Assembly: GCF_013377085.1 (NCBI RefSeq)
Contig: NZ_JACAAX010000013.1
Location: forward strand, 1-64,000
Origin: Rhodoplanes sp.
GTDB lineage: Bacteria > Pseudomonadota > Alphaproteobacteria > Rhizobiales > Xanthobacteraceae
Reading direction: 5' to 3'
Length of the DNA: 64,000 bases
Below are positions 15,704 to 25,825 of the stretch, piece by piece (positions within the stretch are counted from its first letter, which is position 1; each line of letters starts with the position of its first letter). Both the position numbers and the translations under genes were made by a program. The notes beneath the pieces are model-generated. The model ran no database searches, was not told the origin of the DNA, and saw nothing but the letters and a program-made list of their open reading frames with translations.

Positions 15704-17917
15704 TCACGCCTTCAGCACGCTCAGCACCCGGTCGGGCGTCATCGGCATGTGGCGCAGCCGCTTGCCGGTCAGCGCCGCCACCGCATTGGAGATCGCCGGG
15801 GCGATCACCGGGGTCGCCATCTGGCCGACGCCGGTCGGGTGGTTTTGCGTGACGATCAGCTCGACATGAATGGGGGGCACGTCGCGCATGCGCGGGATCA
15901 GGTAGTCGTAGAAGTTCGACTGCTGGACCTCGCCGTCCACCATGGTGATGCGCTCGCTCAGCGCCAGGCCGATGCCGTAGACGACGCAACCCTCGGTCTG
16001 GGCGACGATGTTGTCGGGCTGCACCGCGACGCCGCAGTCCATCGCGATCCACACGTCGTGCAGCTTGATCTGCCCGTTCGCGCGGTCGACCGACACCTCG
16101 ACCACGCCGGCGATCTGGGTGCCGGAATAGTCGATATAGGCGACGCCGAGGCCGCGGCCATCGCGCTTGCGTCCCCAGTCGGCCATCTGCCCCGCCTTCT
16201 CCACTACGGCGCGGGCGCGCGGCGCGTCCTTGAGGAGGTCGAGCCGGAAGGCGAGCGGATCGGCGCCGCGCGACAGCGCCAGCTCGTCCAGGAAGACCTC
16301 GACGGCCCATTTGTTCGGCCCGAACCCGATGCCGCGCAGCGCCTGGGTGCGCATGCCGCTGTCCATGGTGATCTGGTCGACCTGCCGGTTGGGAATGCCG
16401 TAGGTCTTCAGCTCGGCGCCGAGCATGCCGATGAAGTCCTTCTGCCCGGCCTTCTGATAGCGCACCGGGTCCTGGAACTCGGTGACGATGTCGGCGGCCT
16501 TGCGGTGATGCCAGGCGATCAGCTTGCCCGACGCGTCGAAGCCGGCCCGCATGTGATGTGCGGTGAGCGGATGGAAGCGGCCGTTGCGGACGTCGTCCTC
16601 GCGCGACCACACCATCTTGACCGGCTTCTTCACGGCGTTGGAGAGCAGCACGGCGTCGACCACGAACTCCATGTCGCGGGGACCGCGGCGGCCGAAGCCG
16701 CCGCCGAGCAGATGCTCGTGGAACGCCACCTTGTCGGGGCTGATGCCGAGCGTGTTGGCCGTCGCCGTCACGGCCATGGTCTGCGACTGGGTGCCGACCC
16801 ACAGGCCGCAGCTCTGGCCGTCCGGCGCCACCGCGGCGATCGCGTTGAGCGGCTCCATCTGGGCGTGATAGGCGAAGTCGCAAGCGTACTCCGCCTCGTG
16901 GACGGACGCGGCGGTGGCGAGCGCCGCGGCGCCGGTGCCTGCCGTCTCCCACGGCTTCGACGGCCGGGCGGGATCGCGCGCCGCGGCGGCGAACTCCTTC
17001 AGCCCCTTCTCGCTGTCGAAGCCCCAGCCCTTGGCCTTGCGGGCCCATGTCACCTTCAAGGCGTCCTTCGCGGCCAGCGCCGCGGCCGTGCTGTCGGCCA
17101 GCACGCCGACCCCGTAGGGAAGCGGCACCGTCTGGATGAAGCCGCGCACGGCTTTCGCCGCCGTGTCGTCGATCGTCGCAGGCGTGTCGCCGGGCACCGG
17201 CGTGCGCAGCACCGCGCCGTAGATCATGCCGGGCAGCTTGAGGTTGATGGCGTAGTCGGCCGTGCCGTTGATCTTGGTCGGCAACTCGACCCGCATCACG
17301 TCGTGGCCGATCAGGCGGAACCTCGACGGATCTTTCAGGTCGCTCTCGCGCACCTCCGGCGCCTTGGCCGGCACCTCGGCGAAGGCGGCGATCTCGCCGT
17401 AGCCGAGCCGGCGGTTGCTCGCCTTGTGGACCACGACGCTCGGCTCGGTGGTGAGCTCGGTGATCGGCACGTTCCAGTGCCGCGCGGCATTGTCGAGCAG
17501 CACCATGCGGACCTGCGCGCCGAACTGGCGCAGCGCCTTGTAGTAGCCCGTGACGGCGCTGCTGCCGGCCGTGTACATGGCCCCACCGAAGCCTGGGTTT
17601 CCGTAGACGGCATCGATCGGCGCCGCCCGCACGATCTGCACCTTGCTCCAGTCGGCATCCATCTCCTCGGCGAAGATCAGCGGCAGCGAGGTGCGTGACC
17701 CCTGTCCCATCTCGATGGCCGGGCCGCGGATCATGATGGTGCCGTCGGTCGCGAGCGTCACCCACGGGCTGAGGTCGACGCGCTTGGCCTCGGCCGCGCT
17801 GGCGGGCAGGCCGAGCGCGACCGCGAAGGTGAGGCCGCCGGCGCCTTGCATGAACAGCCGGCGGTCGAGCGACGGGCCGCGCGTGGCGGGCGAAACGGTG
17901 CGGGCGTGGATCGTCAT
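15704..17917 (-). CDS. IorB-like molybdopterin-binding subunit of a molybdenum hydroxylase, Tat-exported
   Basis: 737 residues of the isoquinoline-1-oxidoreductase beta/aldehyde oxidase class. A Tat-type leader (LDRRLFMQGAGG, then a hydrophobic stretch to ASAAEA) indicates periplasmic export of the folded holoenzyme. Moco-contacting stretches include AIEMGQGSRTSLPLIFAEEM (about residues 68-87) and GGGFGRRGPRDMEF. The usual catalytic Glu of the GVGE motif reads Gln here (residue 699, codon CAG at 15821-15823). It is downstream of and nearly abutting the 2Fe-2S subunit gene. No cytochrome subunit or Moco-insertion chaperone gene is adjacent. Substrate unknown; N-heterocycle or aldehyde oxidation is typical. 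Confidence 0.88.
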   Translation of the reverse strand: MTIHARTVSPATRGPSLDRRLFMQGAGGLTFAVALGLPASAAEAKRVDLSPWVTLATDGTIMIRGPAIEMGQGSRTSLPLIFAEEMDADWSKVQIVRAAPIDAVYGNPGFGGAMYTAGSSAVTGYYKALRQFGAQVRMVLLDNAARHWNVPITELTTEPSVVVHKASNRRLGYGEIAAFAEVPAKAPEVRESDLKDPSRFRLIGHDVMRVELPTKINGTADYAINLKLPGMIYGAVLRTPVPGDTPATIDDTAAKAVRGFIQTVPLPYGVGVLADSTAAALAAKDALKVTWARKAKGWGFDSEKGLKEFAAAARDPARPSKPWETAGTGAAALATAASVHEAEYACDFAYHAQMEPLNAIAAVAPDGQSCGLWVGTQSQTMAVTATANTLGISPDKVAFHEHLLGGGFGRRGPRDMEFVVDAVLLSNAVKKPVKMVWSREDDVRNGRFHPLTAHHMRAGFDASGKLIAWHHRKAADIVTEFQDPVRYQKAGQKDFIGMLGAELKTYGIPNRQVDQITMDSGMRTQALRGIGFGPNKWAVEVFLDELALSRGADPLAFRLDLLKDAPRARAVVEKAGQMADWGRKRDGRGLGVAYIDYSGTQIAGVVEVSVDRANGQIKLHDVWIAMDCGVAVQPDNIVAQTEGCVVYGIGLALSERITMVDGEVQQSNFYDYLIPRMRDVPPIHVELIVTQNHPTGVGQMATPVIAPAISNAVAALTGKRLRHMPMTPDRVLSVLKA

Positions 17918-17919
17918 GA

Positions 17920-18375
17920 TCAGGCCTCCCGGGCGGCGCGTTCGATCGCCTTGACGATCCGCGGATAGGTGCCGCAACGGCACAGATTGGTGCTCATGTG
18001 CTCGACGATCTGGTCGCGCGTCGGGTTCGGCGTCTTGGCCAAGAGATCGGCCGCGCTCATGATCTGGCCGGACTGGCAGTAGCCGCATTGCGGCACGCTC
18101 TCGGCGAGCCATGCCTTCTGGACCGGGTGGCTCGAATCCGGCGACAGGCCCTCGATGGTCGTCACCGACTTGTCGGCGATGTCCCGCAGCGTCGTCTGGC
18201 ACGAGAAGGCGCGCTCGCCGTTCACATGCACCATGCAGGCGCCGCACAGGCCGGAGCCGCAGCCGTAGCGCGTGCCGGTCAGCTCGAGCTGGTCGCGCAG
18301 GTACCAGAGCAGGCGCGACTCGGGATCGGCATCGGCCGTGACCTGTCGTCCGTTCACGCGAAAGGCGATCGACAT
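17920..18375 (-). CDS. IorA-like [2Fe-2S] subunit of a molybdenum hydroxylase
   Basis: 151 residues with both iron-sulfur domains: a plant-ferredoxin-type cluster (CGSGLCGACMVHVNGERAFSC, broken at about residues 39-59) and the all-helical domain with CGYCQSGQIM and NLCRCGTYPRI. It passes electrons from the Moco site to an outside acceptor. It lies 2 bp upstream of the large subunit gene in the same direction. The subunit itself has no signal peptide and would be exported piggy-back with the Tat-bearing large subunit. Confidence 0.92.
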   Translation of the reverse strand: MSIAFRVNGRQVTADADPESRLLWYLRDQLELTGTRYGCGSGLCGACMVHVNGERAFSCQTTLRDIADKSVTTIEGLSPDSSHPVQKAWLAESVPQCGYCQSGQIMSAADLLAKTPNPTRDQIVEHMSTNLCRCGTYPRIVKAIERAAREA

Positions 18376-18895
18376 GCGGGCGTCTCCCTTGGGCGCTTCG
18401 GTTCTGAGTCTCGCGAAGCTGCCGTTTCGATGCGACGTCGATGGGCGGGAGCAGCACAGTGCCTACGCCTCTGATCGGCGGCAAGCCGAAATACCCGCAA
18501 ATGTCCGTGAGGTAATAATGACCTATGCAACAAACGATGGCCTGTCTCGCCGAGCAATATCGGCCAATTGTGCAGGGCGAGATCGTTTATACTGCACCGC
18601 AATATTCAAAAGCACTCGGCACGACGTGGATCGACCGTCGACGGCCCGTGCACTTGCGGTCGGGCGATCGGCCGAATGCTGCCATGGCGTCTTTGCAGGA
18701 CAGGCCCGACGACACGCCGGGCAGGGCTGTTGTAAGCTGGGCGTCAGCACGTTCAGCTAGGGCTGTGGCCGCTCTGAACGGGTTCCCGCCGGCCACTCCG
18801 TGACGTCATCGCGTCCCGATGGTCCGCGGGCGAACCAAGTCGAGAGTCGCAGTTGCCTTCCGGGCGCTGCCACGACAGCGTGGTGAAGGACGCTC
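18376..18895. other. Intergenic region between iorAB-like genes and the glycosyltransferase
   Basis: 520 bp between divergently transcribed genes. I see no credible coding sequence. The stretch 18510-18620 is clearly poorer in GC (aatgacctatgcaacaaacg, atcgtttatactgc) and probably carries one or both promoters. No repeat of the families described elsewhere is present. Confidence 0.5.
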
Positions 18896-20050
18896 ATGGA
18901 TTCCGAGTCAATGGTCGCGTCGCCCCGACCTCCCGTTGCGGCGCTCGACGCCGAGGTGATGCGCCCGGCGCCGGAGCTGACGCTGGTGGTGCCGACTTTC
19001 AACGAGAGCGCCAATGTCCCGGTGCTGGTCGAGCGGGTACGGCGCGTGCTCGCCGGGGTCGCCTGGGAGATGATCGTCGTCGACGACAACTCGCCGGACG
19101 ACACGGCGGCCGTGGTTCGTGCCATCGGCGCGACCGACGATCGCGTGCGCTGCATCCGGCGCGTCGGCCGACGCGGCCTGTCGGGCGCGTTGCTCGAAGG
19201 CATGATGGCGAGCCAGGCCCGCTGGGTCGCCTCGATCGACGCAGACCTCCAGCACGACGAGAGCCTGCTCGGCGCTATGCTCGACCGGCTCCGCCAGGGC
19301 GATGTCGACCTGGTCGTCGCCAGCCGCTACGTGCCGGGCGGCGACGCTGGCGTGTTCACGGCGAGCCGCGCGCTGGCGAGTCGCTGGTCGTCGCTGCTCG
19401 CCCAAAAGTTGCTCGGCGTGACGCTGACGGATCCAATGAGCGGCTTTTTCATGCTCCGCCGCGACGTGGTCGAGCGGCTGGCACCCGATCTGTCGTCGCA
19501 GGGCTTCAAGCTGCTGCTCGACATCGTCGCGACGGCCGGCGGCCGGCTGCGCACGGCCGAGCTGCCCTATGTGTTCCGCGACCGCCTGCACGGCCAGAGC
19601 AAGCTCGATATGCGCGTCGCGCTCGACTACGCCGCGCTGGTGATCGCCAAGCTGACCAACGATGCGGTGTCGTTGCGCTTCCTGTTGTTCTGCTTCGTCG
19701 GCTCGACCGGCGTCGCCGTCCACATGGCGGCGCTGGCGCTGGTGCTGGCGGCCGGCACGGCGAGCTTCACGCTCGCCCAGACGGTCGCGACGCTCGTCGC
19801 CATCACCTGGAACTTCGTCCTGAACAACAGCCTGACCTACCGGGATCAGCGTCTCACCGGCTGGCGCGCTGCCGCTGGCCTGCTGCGCTTCCAGGCGATC
19901 TGCGCGGTCGGTGCGATCTCCAATGTCGGAGCGGCGACCTGGATCTACGACTACGGGCCGAAATGGTGGATCGCCGGCCTCGGCGGCGCCGCCATGGGGG
20001 CGGTGTGGAACTACGTCGTCAGCGCCGCCTTCGTCTGGCGCGCCCATTGA
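18896..20050 (+). CDS. Dolichyl-phosphate-mannose-synthase-like GT2 glycosyltransferase with GtrA domain
   Basis: 384 residues. The N-terminal GT-A domain shows VVPTFNESANV (about residue 31), the nucleotide-sugar site VVDDNSPDD and the metal-binding DADLQHD (about 115), and reads as a DPM1-like enzyme that loads a sugar from a nucleotide donor onto polyprenyl phosphate. The C-terminal about 130 residues are a GtrA-like four-helix membrane domain (FLLFCFVGSTGVAVHM and following), thought to flip the lipid-linked sugar. The next gene encodes a GT-C transferase, an obvious user of the product. Confidence 0.9.
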   Translation: MDSESMVASPRPPVAALDAEVMRPAPELTLVVPTFNESANVPVLVERVRRVLAGVAWEMIVVDDNSPDDTAAVVRAIGATDDRVRCIRRVGRRGLSGALLEGMMASQARWVASIDADLQHDESLLGAMLDRLRQGDVDLVVASRYVPGGDAGVFTASRALASRWSSLLAQKLLGVTLTDPMSGFFMLRRDVVERLAPDLSSQGFKLLLDIVATAGGRLRTAELPYVFRDRLHGQSKLDMRVALDYAALVIAKLTNDAVSLRFLLFCFVGSTGVAVHMAALALVLAAGTASFTLAQTVATLVAITWNFVLNNSLTYRDQRLTGWRAAAGLLRFQAICAVGAISNVGAATWIYDYGPKWWIAGLGGAAMGAVWNYVVSAAFVWRAH

Positions 20051-20101
20051 TCCGGTCCGGTCGGCCATCCCTCCTGAAGAACCTCGCCGCGTGATGCCCG
20101 C

Positions 20102-21607
20102 ATGCCCGATGCCCTGACGCTCGACGCCCGCTCCGAGGGGGACCGCTTCGGTCTCTATGCCGCCGGCCTGATCGCCGTCCTGGTGGCGATCCGGCTCGCC
20201 GCCGCCGCGGTTGCGCCGCTCGCCTTCGACGAGACCTATTACTGGCTGTGGTCCAAGCACCTGGCCGGCGGCTATCTCGACCATCCGCCGATGGTCGCCG
20301 TCGTCATCCGACTCGGCACCATGCTGGCGGGCGACACGGCGCTCGGCATCCGGATCGTCTCGGTGCTGCTCGCCGTCCCGGCGACCTTCGCGGTGTGGCG
20401 CTCGGCCGCAATCCTGATCCCTGACCGGAGGGCCGGGCCGACCGCGGCGCTCTACTTCAACAGCACGCTGATCGTGGCGGTCGGCACCATCGTCGTCACG
20501 CCCGACGCGCCGCTGATCGTCGCCGCCGCCTTCGTGCTGCTCTTCCTGGTCAAGGTCTTGCAGACCGGGCAGGGCGCCTGGTGGCTCGCCGTCGGCGTCG
20601 CGGTCGGGCTCGCGCTCCTGTCGAAATACACGACGCTGTTCTTCGGCGTCAGCATCCTGATCTTTCTGCTGTTCGTCCCGGCGCAGCGGCGCTGGCTGCT
20701 GACGCCGTGGCCCTATCTCGGCGGCATCGTCGCCTTCGCCCTGTTCGCCCCCGTGGTGATCTGGAACGCCGGCCACGACTGGGCGTCCTTCGCCAAGCAG
20801 TTCGGCCGGGCCGTCGTCGACGACTGGACCCTGCGGTATCTGGGCGAGCACCTGGCGGCGCAGTTCGGCCTGGCGACGCCGTCGATCGCGGTCCTCGGCC
20901 TGATGGGCCTCTTTGCCTTCGCCCGCGGCGAGGGCGCCGAGCGGCCGGTGCGGGTGCTCGTCGGCGCGCTGTTCTGGCCGCTGACGCTGTATTTCCTCTG
21001 GCACTCGCTGCATGCCCGCGTGGAAGGCAACTGGACCGCGCCGCTGTTCCCGGCCTTCGTCGTCGCCGCCGCGGCGGCGGCCCATACGGTCGCGTGGACG
21101 GGTGGCTGGGCGATGCTCGCCCGCTGGTCGGCCCGGCTCGCCGTGCCGGTCGGGCTGGCGCTGACGGCCGTCATCTATCTGCAGGCGCTGTTCGGCCTGG
21201 TGCCGCTCGGACGGGTCGACCCGAGCGCCCGCCAGCTCGGCGCCGGCTGGCCGGCGCTGGCGGCCGAGATCGACGCGATCCGGGTGCGCGAGGGCGCCCC
21301 CGTCGTGATGACCGAGACCTATGCGGCGACCGGCTGGCTGTCGTTCTATCTGCCGAGCCGTCCGCCGGTCGTGCAGTTCCACGAGGGCATCCGCTGGGTC
21401 CAGGAGCCGCCGCCCGATCCGGCGCTGTTCCGTGGCCCGGTGCTCTATGTCTGTCTGGCGGAATGCGATTTCCCGAACGGCGTGCGGGCGCGCTATGCGG
21501 TGTTCGAGGAGCTCGCCCGGCTGACGCGGACGCGGCGCGGCGTGCCGATCGAGACCTATGCGGTCTATCGCCTCGAGGGGCCGAAGGGCGCGCCGATCGA
21601 CCGCTGA
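20102..21607 (+). CDS. ArnT/PMT-like GT39 family membrane glycosyltransferase
   Basis: 501 residues with about 11 transmembrane helices. The first periplasmic loop holds the hallmark acidic motif FDETYYWLWSKHLAGGYLD (about residues 40-58), and HPPMVAVVIRLG follows. Enzymes of this group transfer a sugar from polyprenyl phosphate to a lipid or protein acceptor outside the cytoplasmic membrane. The gene lies 51 bp after the DPM1-like gene, the classic donor-synthase plus transferase pairing. The acceptor cannot be predicted. Confidence 0.85.
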   Translation: MPDALTLDARSEGDRFGLYAAGLIAVLVAIRLAAAAVAPLAFDETYYWLWSKHLAGGYLDHPPMVAVVIRLGTMLAGDTALGIRIVSVLLAVPATFAVWRSAAILIPDRRAGPTAALYFNSTLIVAVGTIVVTPDAPLIVAAAFVLLFLVKVLQTGQGAWWLAVGVAVGLALLSKYTTLFFGVSILIFLLFVPAQRRWLLTPWPYLGGIVAFALFAPVVIWNAGHDWASFAKQFGRAVVDDWTLRYLGEHLAAQFGLATPSIAVLGLMGLFAFARGEGAERPVRVLVGALFWPLTLYFLWHSLHARVEGNWTAPLFPAFVVAAAAAAHTVAWTGGWAMLARWSARLAVPVGLALTAVIYLQALFGLVPLGRVDPSARQLGAGWPALAAEIDAIRVREGAPVVMTETYAATGWLSFYLPSRPPVVQFHEGIRWVQEPPPDPALFRGPVLYVCLAECDFPNGVRARYAVFEELARLTRTRRGVPIETYAVYRLEGPKGAPIDR

Positions 21608-21637
21608 GCGTGCGCCGTCACGACGCCGCCGGCGGTG

Positions 21638-22285
21638 CTATTCCGCCGCCCGGGCCGGCGTCTCCGGCTCCACCTCGGCGGCCTTGTGCCAGTGGCAGTC
21701 GCGGGAGCAGCAGCCGGTGAAGCCGGCCTGCAGGCGGGTGTCGATGCGGGACAGCCGGATCGCCAGCGTGGCGAGCTCGATCGGCTTGGCGATCGGGTGG
21801 CAGGTGTTGAGGCCGAGCCGAAAGGCGAGGTCGGCCGCGGCGTTCCGCAGCGCCGCACCGCCAGCTCCGACCAGCAGCACCGGGGCCGTGTAGCAGAGGT
21901 CGGCCAGCGTGTGCAGGAAGCCGTCGACCGGGATGCCCTCGATCGCCACGTCGGTGACGACGCAGCCGAAGTTTTCCGTCCCGAGCAGCGACTCGGCCTC
22001 GGCGAAGGACGGCGCCGTGATCGAGGCCCAGCCGGCCCGGTCGGCGATGGCGCAGATGGTGCGGCGCACGGCCGCATCGTCGTCGAGCACCAGAATGCCC
22101 CGGCGCCAGAGCGTATCGGTGAGCTGCGGCCGCAGCGGGCTCGATCGGGTCGGCACCGCGTCCTCCTCGCCATCGCTGGAGACGTCGGCACCGACGGTCC
22201 TGTTTCGCGGACCGCGACGCCGTCGCTCGCTCCCCGGCACCACGATGTGTCGGGTCGGGCTCGCCACCGGCGTCCCGATCGACAT
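21638..22285 (-). CDS. Stand-alone receiver-domain protein with Cys/His-rich tail
   Basis: About 215 residues. A disordered Arg-rich N terminus precedes a CheY-like receiver domain (residues about 63-182): acidic pocket LDDD (68-70), phospho-acceptor Asp112 in VVTDVAIEG, and Lys167 in KPIEL. The switch Thr/Ser position reads Gly (LLVGAGG), so signalling may be atypical. There is no output domain. The C terminus contains GCCSRDCHWHK, a cluster of three Cys and two His that might bind metal. A GTG at 22300 is an alternative start. No sensor kinase is nearby. Confidence 0.7.
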   Translation of the reverse strand: MSIGTPVASPTRHIVVPGSERRRRGPRNRTVGADVSSDGEEDAVPTRSSPLRPQLTDTLWRRGILVLDDDAAVRRTICAIADRAGWASITAPSFAEAESLLGTENFGCVVTDVAIEGIPVDGFLHTLADLCYTAPVLLVGAGGAALRNAAADLAFRLGLNTCHPIAKPIELATLAIRLSRIDTRLQAGFTGCCSRDCHWHKAAEVEPETPARAAE

Positions 22286-22523
22286 GTGGAGAAACACCAC
22301 TGTCTCACGAAGACTGCTGATAGCGAGTTAATGAACACGGCCGAACGGGTGATCAGGTGGTGTCTTCCGCCACGTGATCAGGTCCGCGGGCGGGCCGAGA
22401 GAGCGGGCGAAGGTCGCGGCCGCCCGGCAAAATCGCGGGGCAGGTCCGTCGCGGCGCCCGCTGGCCGGGTGCGCGGGGCAGCGTGTAAGAGGCTGTCTCG
22501 GACTCAAAAAAAGAGGAACAGTC

Positions 22524-23276
22524 ATGGGTCGTCTGCAGGGGAAGGTCGCCATCGTCACGGGGGCTGGCGGGGGCATCGGCGGGGCGATCAGCCGCCAGTT
22601 CGCCGCCGAGGGCGCCGCCGTCGTCATCCTCGACATCGCGGCCGAGCCGCTGGAGACGACCGCGGCGGCGATCCGCAGCGCCGGCGGGCGGGTGTCGACG
22701 CTGGTCGCCGACGTGGCCGAGGAATCCACGGCGGAGACCGCGGTGGCCCGGGCCGTCTCCGAGTTCGGCCGGCTCGACGTGCTGGTCTCCAACGCCGTGT
22801 TCGACCTGCCGCTGGCGCCGCTGACCACGCTGTCGCTCGCCGACTGGCGGCGCACCTTCGCGGTCAATCTCGACTCGAGCTTCCTGCTCTCCAAGCACGC
22901 CATCCCGGTGATGGAGCGGGGCGGGGGCGGCAGCATCGTCCTGGTGGCGTCGCAGCAGGCCCGCGTCGCCCGGCCCGGACGCCCCTGGTACTGCGCCGCC
23001 AAGGGCGCGCTGGTCCAGCTCGCCAAGGCGATGGCGGTCGACCACTCGGCCCAGGGCATCCGGGTCAACACCCTGTCGCCGGGCCCGGTCGAGACCGGGC
23101 GGTACCTGAAGAATTTCGCCACCGTCGAAGCGGCGCGCGCCAGCCACCACACCCTGCTGGGCCGGCTCGGCACGCCCGACGAGGTCGCCACCGGCGCCGT
23201 GTTCCTGGCAAGTGACGAATCCTCGTTCATGACCGGTTCCGACCTCCTGATCGACGGCGGTTACACAGCCGTGTGA
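22524..23276 (+). CDS. SDR-family NAD(P)-dependent oxidoreductase
   Basis: 250-residue classical short-chain dehydrogenase. The cofactor motif TGAGGGIG is at residues 12-19, Asp37 after the second strand favours NAD(H), and the catalytic residues are Ser143, Tyr156 and Lys160 (YCAAK). The usual NNAG motif reads SNAV. The C-terminal [20 protein letters not shown] is the standard ending. The ATG at 22524 is preceded by AAGAGGA. It lies 131 bp before tex in the same direction, with no clear pathway context; substrate unknown. Confidence 0.9.
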   Translation: MGRLQGKVAIVTGAGGGIGGAISRQFAAEGAAVVILDIAAEPLETTAAAIRSAGGRVSTLVADVAEESTAETAVARAVSEFGRLDVLVSNAVFDLPLAPLTTLSLADWRRTFAVNLDSSFLLSKHAIPVMERGGGGSIVLVASQQARVARPGRPWYCAAKGALVQLAKAMAVDHSAQGIRVNTLSPGPVETGRYLKNFATVEAARASHHTLLGRLGTPDEVATGAVFLASDESSFMTGSDLLIDGGYTAV

Positions 23277-23407
23277 CGAGTCGTCCGCCGCGGTCCCGCC
23301 CCTTCGTCCGGGGGGGTTGCGGAATCGTGCCGGCGTCCGGCATACCCCAGCCCCCGGCGTCGCGGCCCGTTCGGCCGCCCGCCGGGACCAGGCCGGGGAG
23401 GACGACG

Positions 23408-25780
23408 TTGACCGCAACCATCAATCGCCGCATCGCCGACGAGCTCGGGGTTCGGGAGCAGCAGGTCGAGGCGGCCGTCGGGCTCTTGGACGGCGGCGCC
23501 ACGGTTCCGTTCGTGGCGCGCTACCGCAAGGAGGCGACCGGCGCGCTCGACGACGCCCAACTGCGCACGCTCGAAGAGCGGCTGCGCTACCTGCGCGAGC
23601 TGGAGGAGCGCCGCACCGCCATCCTCGAGTCGATCAAAAGCCAGGGCAAGCTCGACGCGACCCTCGAGGCCGCCATCAACGCGGCCGACAGCAAGGCGCG
23701 GCTCGAGGACATCTACCTGCCGTTCAAGCCGAAGCGCCGCACCAAGGCGGAGATCGCCCGCGAGGCCGGCCTCGGCCCGCTGGCCGAGCGTCTGCTCGCC
23801 GACCCGACCAACGACCCGCAGGTGATCGCCCGCGACTTCGTCGATGCCGACAAGAACGTCGCCGACGTCGCCGCCGCGCTCGATGGCGCCCGCGCCATCC
23901 TGGTCGAGCGCTTCGCCGAGGATGCCGACCTGATCGGATCCTTGCGCGAGGCGCTGTGGTCGGGCGGAAAGCTGGTCTCCAAGGTCCGCGACGGCAAGGC
24001 CGAGGCGGGCGCCAAGTTCTCTGACTATTTCGACTTCTCCGAGCCGCTCGCCAAGCTGCCGTCGCACCGCATCCTGGCGATGTTCCGGGGCGAGCGCGAG
24101 GAGATGCTGGACGTCAAGATCGAGGGCGAGGACGCCGGGGCCGGCGGCGCGAGCACGGCGCCGAGCCCCTACGAGCTGACGATCATGCACCGGGTCGGCA
24201 TCGCCGACCGCGGCCGGCCGGCCGACCGCTGGCTCGTCGACACGGCGCGCTGGGCCTGGCGCACCAAGATCTTCGTGCACCTCACCATCGACCTGCGGCT
24301 GCGCCTGTGGACGGCGGCCGAGGAGGAGGCGGTGCTGGTGTTCGCCGCCAATCTGCGCGACCTGCTGCTCGCCGCGCCCGCCGGCACCCGCGCCACCATG
24401 GGGCTCGATCCGGGCTTCCGCACCGGCGTCAAGGTCGCCGTGGTGGATGCGACCGGCAAGGTGGTGGCCACCGACGCCATCTTTCCGCACGAGCCGCAGC
24501 GCCGCTGGGACGCCTCGATCGCCACGCTCGCGGCGCTCGTGCGCGCCCACAAGGTCGAGCTGATCGCCATCGGCAACGGCACCGCCTCGCGCGAGACCGA
24601 CAAGCTCGCGGCCGAGCTGATCCGCAAGCATCCCGAGCTGAAGGTGGCCAAGATCGTGGTGTCGGAGGCCGGCGCCTCGGTCTACTCGGCCTCGGCCTAT
24701 GCGTCCGAGGAGCTGCCCGGGCTCGACGTGACGCTGCGCGGCGCCGTCTCGATCGCCCGCCGCCTGCAGGACCCGCTCGCCGAGCTGGTGAAGATCGACC
24801 CGAAGTCGATCGGGGTCGGGCAGTATCAGCACGACCTCAGCGAGGGGAAGCTGTCGCGCTCGCTCGACGCCGTGGTGGAGGACTGCGTCAACGCGGTCGG
24901 GGTCGACGTCAACACGGCCTCGGCGCCGCTGCTCGCCCGCGTCTCCGGCATCGGGGCCGGGCTCGCCCAGAACATCGTGCTGCACCGCGACTCCAATGGG
25001 CCGTTCGCGACGCGAAAAGCCCTGAAGGAGGTGCCGCGGCTCGGCCCCAAGGCGTTCGAGCAGTGCGCCGGCTTCCTGCGCATTCCGAACGGCGACGATC
25101 CGCTCGACGCCTCGGGCGTGCATCCCGAAGCCTATCCGGTGGTGCGGCGCATTCTTCTGGCGACCAAGAGCGACATCAAGGCGGTCATCGGCAACGCCAC
25201 GGTGCTGCGCGGCCTTGCACCCAAGGCGTTCGTCGACGAGACCTTCGGGCTGCCGACCGTCACGGACATTTTTCGCGAACTGGAGAAGCCCGGACGCGAT
25301 CCGCGGCCCGCGTTCAAGACCGCGGTGTTCAAGGAGGGCGTCGAGACGCTCGACGATCTTTTGCCCGGCATGATCCTGGAGGGCGTCGTCACCAATGTGG
25401 CGGCGTTCGGTGCCTTCGTCGACATCGGCGTGCACCAGGACGGGCTCGTCCACGTCTCGGCCATGTCGAAGGCCTTCGTCAAGGACCCGCGCGAGGTGGC
25501 GAAGCCGGGCGACGTCGTGCGCGTCAAGGTGCTCGAGGTCGACAAGCCGCGCAAGCGCATCGCGCTGACCATGCGGCTCGACGACCAGCCCGGGCAGGAT
25601 ACGCAGCGCTCCGGTGCGGGGCGTTCCGGGGCCAGCGCCCGCGACGTGCGCAACGCGACACGGCCGCAGGGCCGTGACGCCGGCTCGTCCGGCGGCGGCG
25701 CGCTCGCCGACGCGCTGCGGCGCGCCGGCCTGGGCAACACGCCGCCCGACAAGGGCCGACCCGGCGGCGGCCGCTCCTGA
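23408..25780 (+). CDS. tex: Tex-family S1 RNA-binding transcription accessory protein
   Basis: 790 residues, close to E. coli Tex. The N-terminal helix-turn-helix bundle ([18 protein letters not shown], about residues 36-53) leads to the YqgF-like domain from about residue 335 ([16 protein letters not shown]), a helix-hairpin-helix region about 510-570, and an S1 domain about 651-726 ([20 protein letters not shown]). A Gly/Arg-rich tail of about 60 residues is extra. The start is TTG at 23408 with GGGGAGG at 23395-23401; it aligns with the family start, whereas upstream in-frame codons do not. Tex binds nucleic acids and affects transcription of stress and virulence genes. Confidence 0.93.
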   Translation: MTATINRRIADELGVREQQVEAAVGLLDGGATVPFVARYRKEATGALDDAQLRTLEERLRYLRELEERRTAILESIKSQGKLDATLEAAINAADSKARLEDIYLPFKPKRRTKAEIAREAGLGPLAERLLADPTNDPQVIARDFVDADKNVADVAAALDGARAILVERFAEDADLIGSLREALWSGGKLVSKVRDGKAEAGAKFSDYFDFSEPLAKLPSHRILAMFRGEREEMLDVKIEGEDAGAGGASTAPSPYELTIMHRVGIADRGRPADRWLVDTARWAWRTKIFVHLTIDLRLRLWTAAEEEAVLVFAANLRDLLLAAPAGTRATMGLDPGFRTGVKVAVVDATGKVVATDAIFPHEPQRRWDASIATLAALVRAHKVELIAIGNGTASRETDKLAAELIRKHPELKVAKIVVSEAGASVYSASAYASEELPGLDVTLRGAVSIARRLQDPLAELVKIDPKSIGVGQYQHDLSEGKLSRSLDAVVEDCVNAVGVDVNTASAPLLARVSGIGAGLAQNIVLHRDSNGPFATRKALKEVPRLGPKAFEQCAGFLRIPNGDDPLDASGVHPEAYPVVRRILLATKSDIKAVIGNATVLRGLAPKAFVDETFGLPTVTDIFRELEKPGRDPRPAFKTAVFKEGVETLDDLLPGMILEGVVTNVAAFGAFVDIGVHQDGLVHVSAMSKAFVKDPREVAKPGDVVRVKVLEVDKPRKRIALTMRLDDQPGQDTQRSGAGRSGASARDVRNATRPQGRDAGSSGGGALADALRRAGLGNTPPDKGRPGGGRS

Positions 25781-25825
25781 CCGCCGATCCGGTCGATCAC
25801 GTCGTCATGGCCGGGCTCGTCCCGG

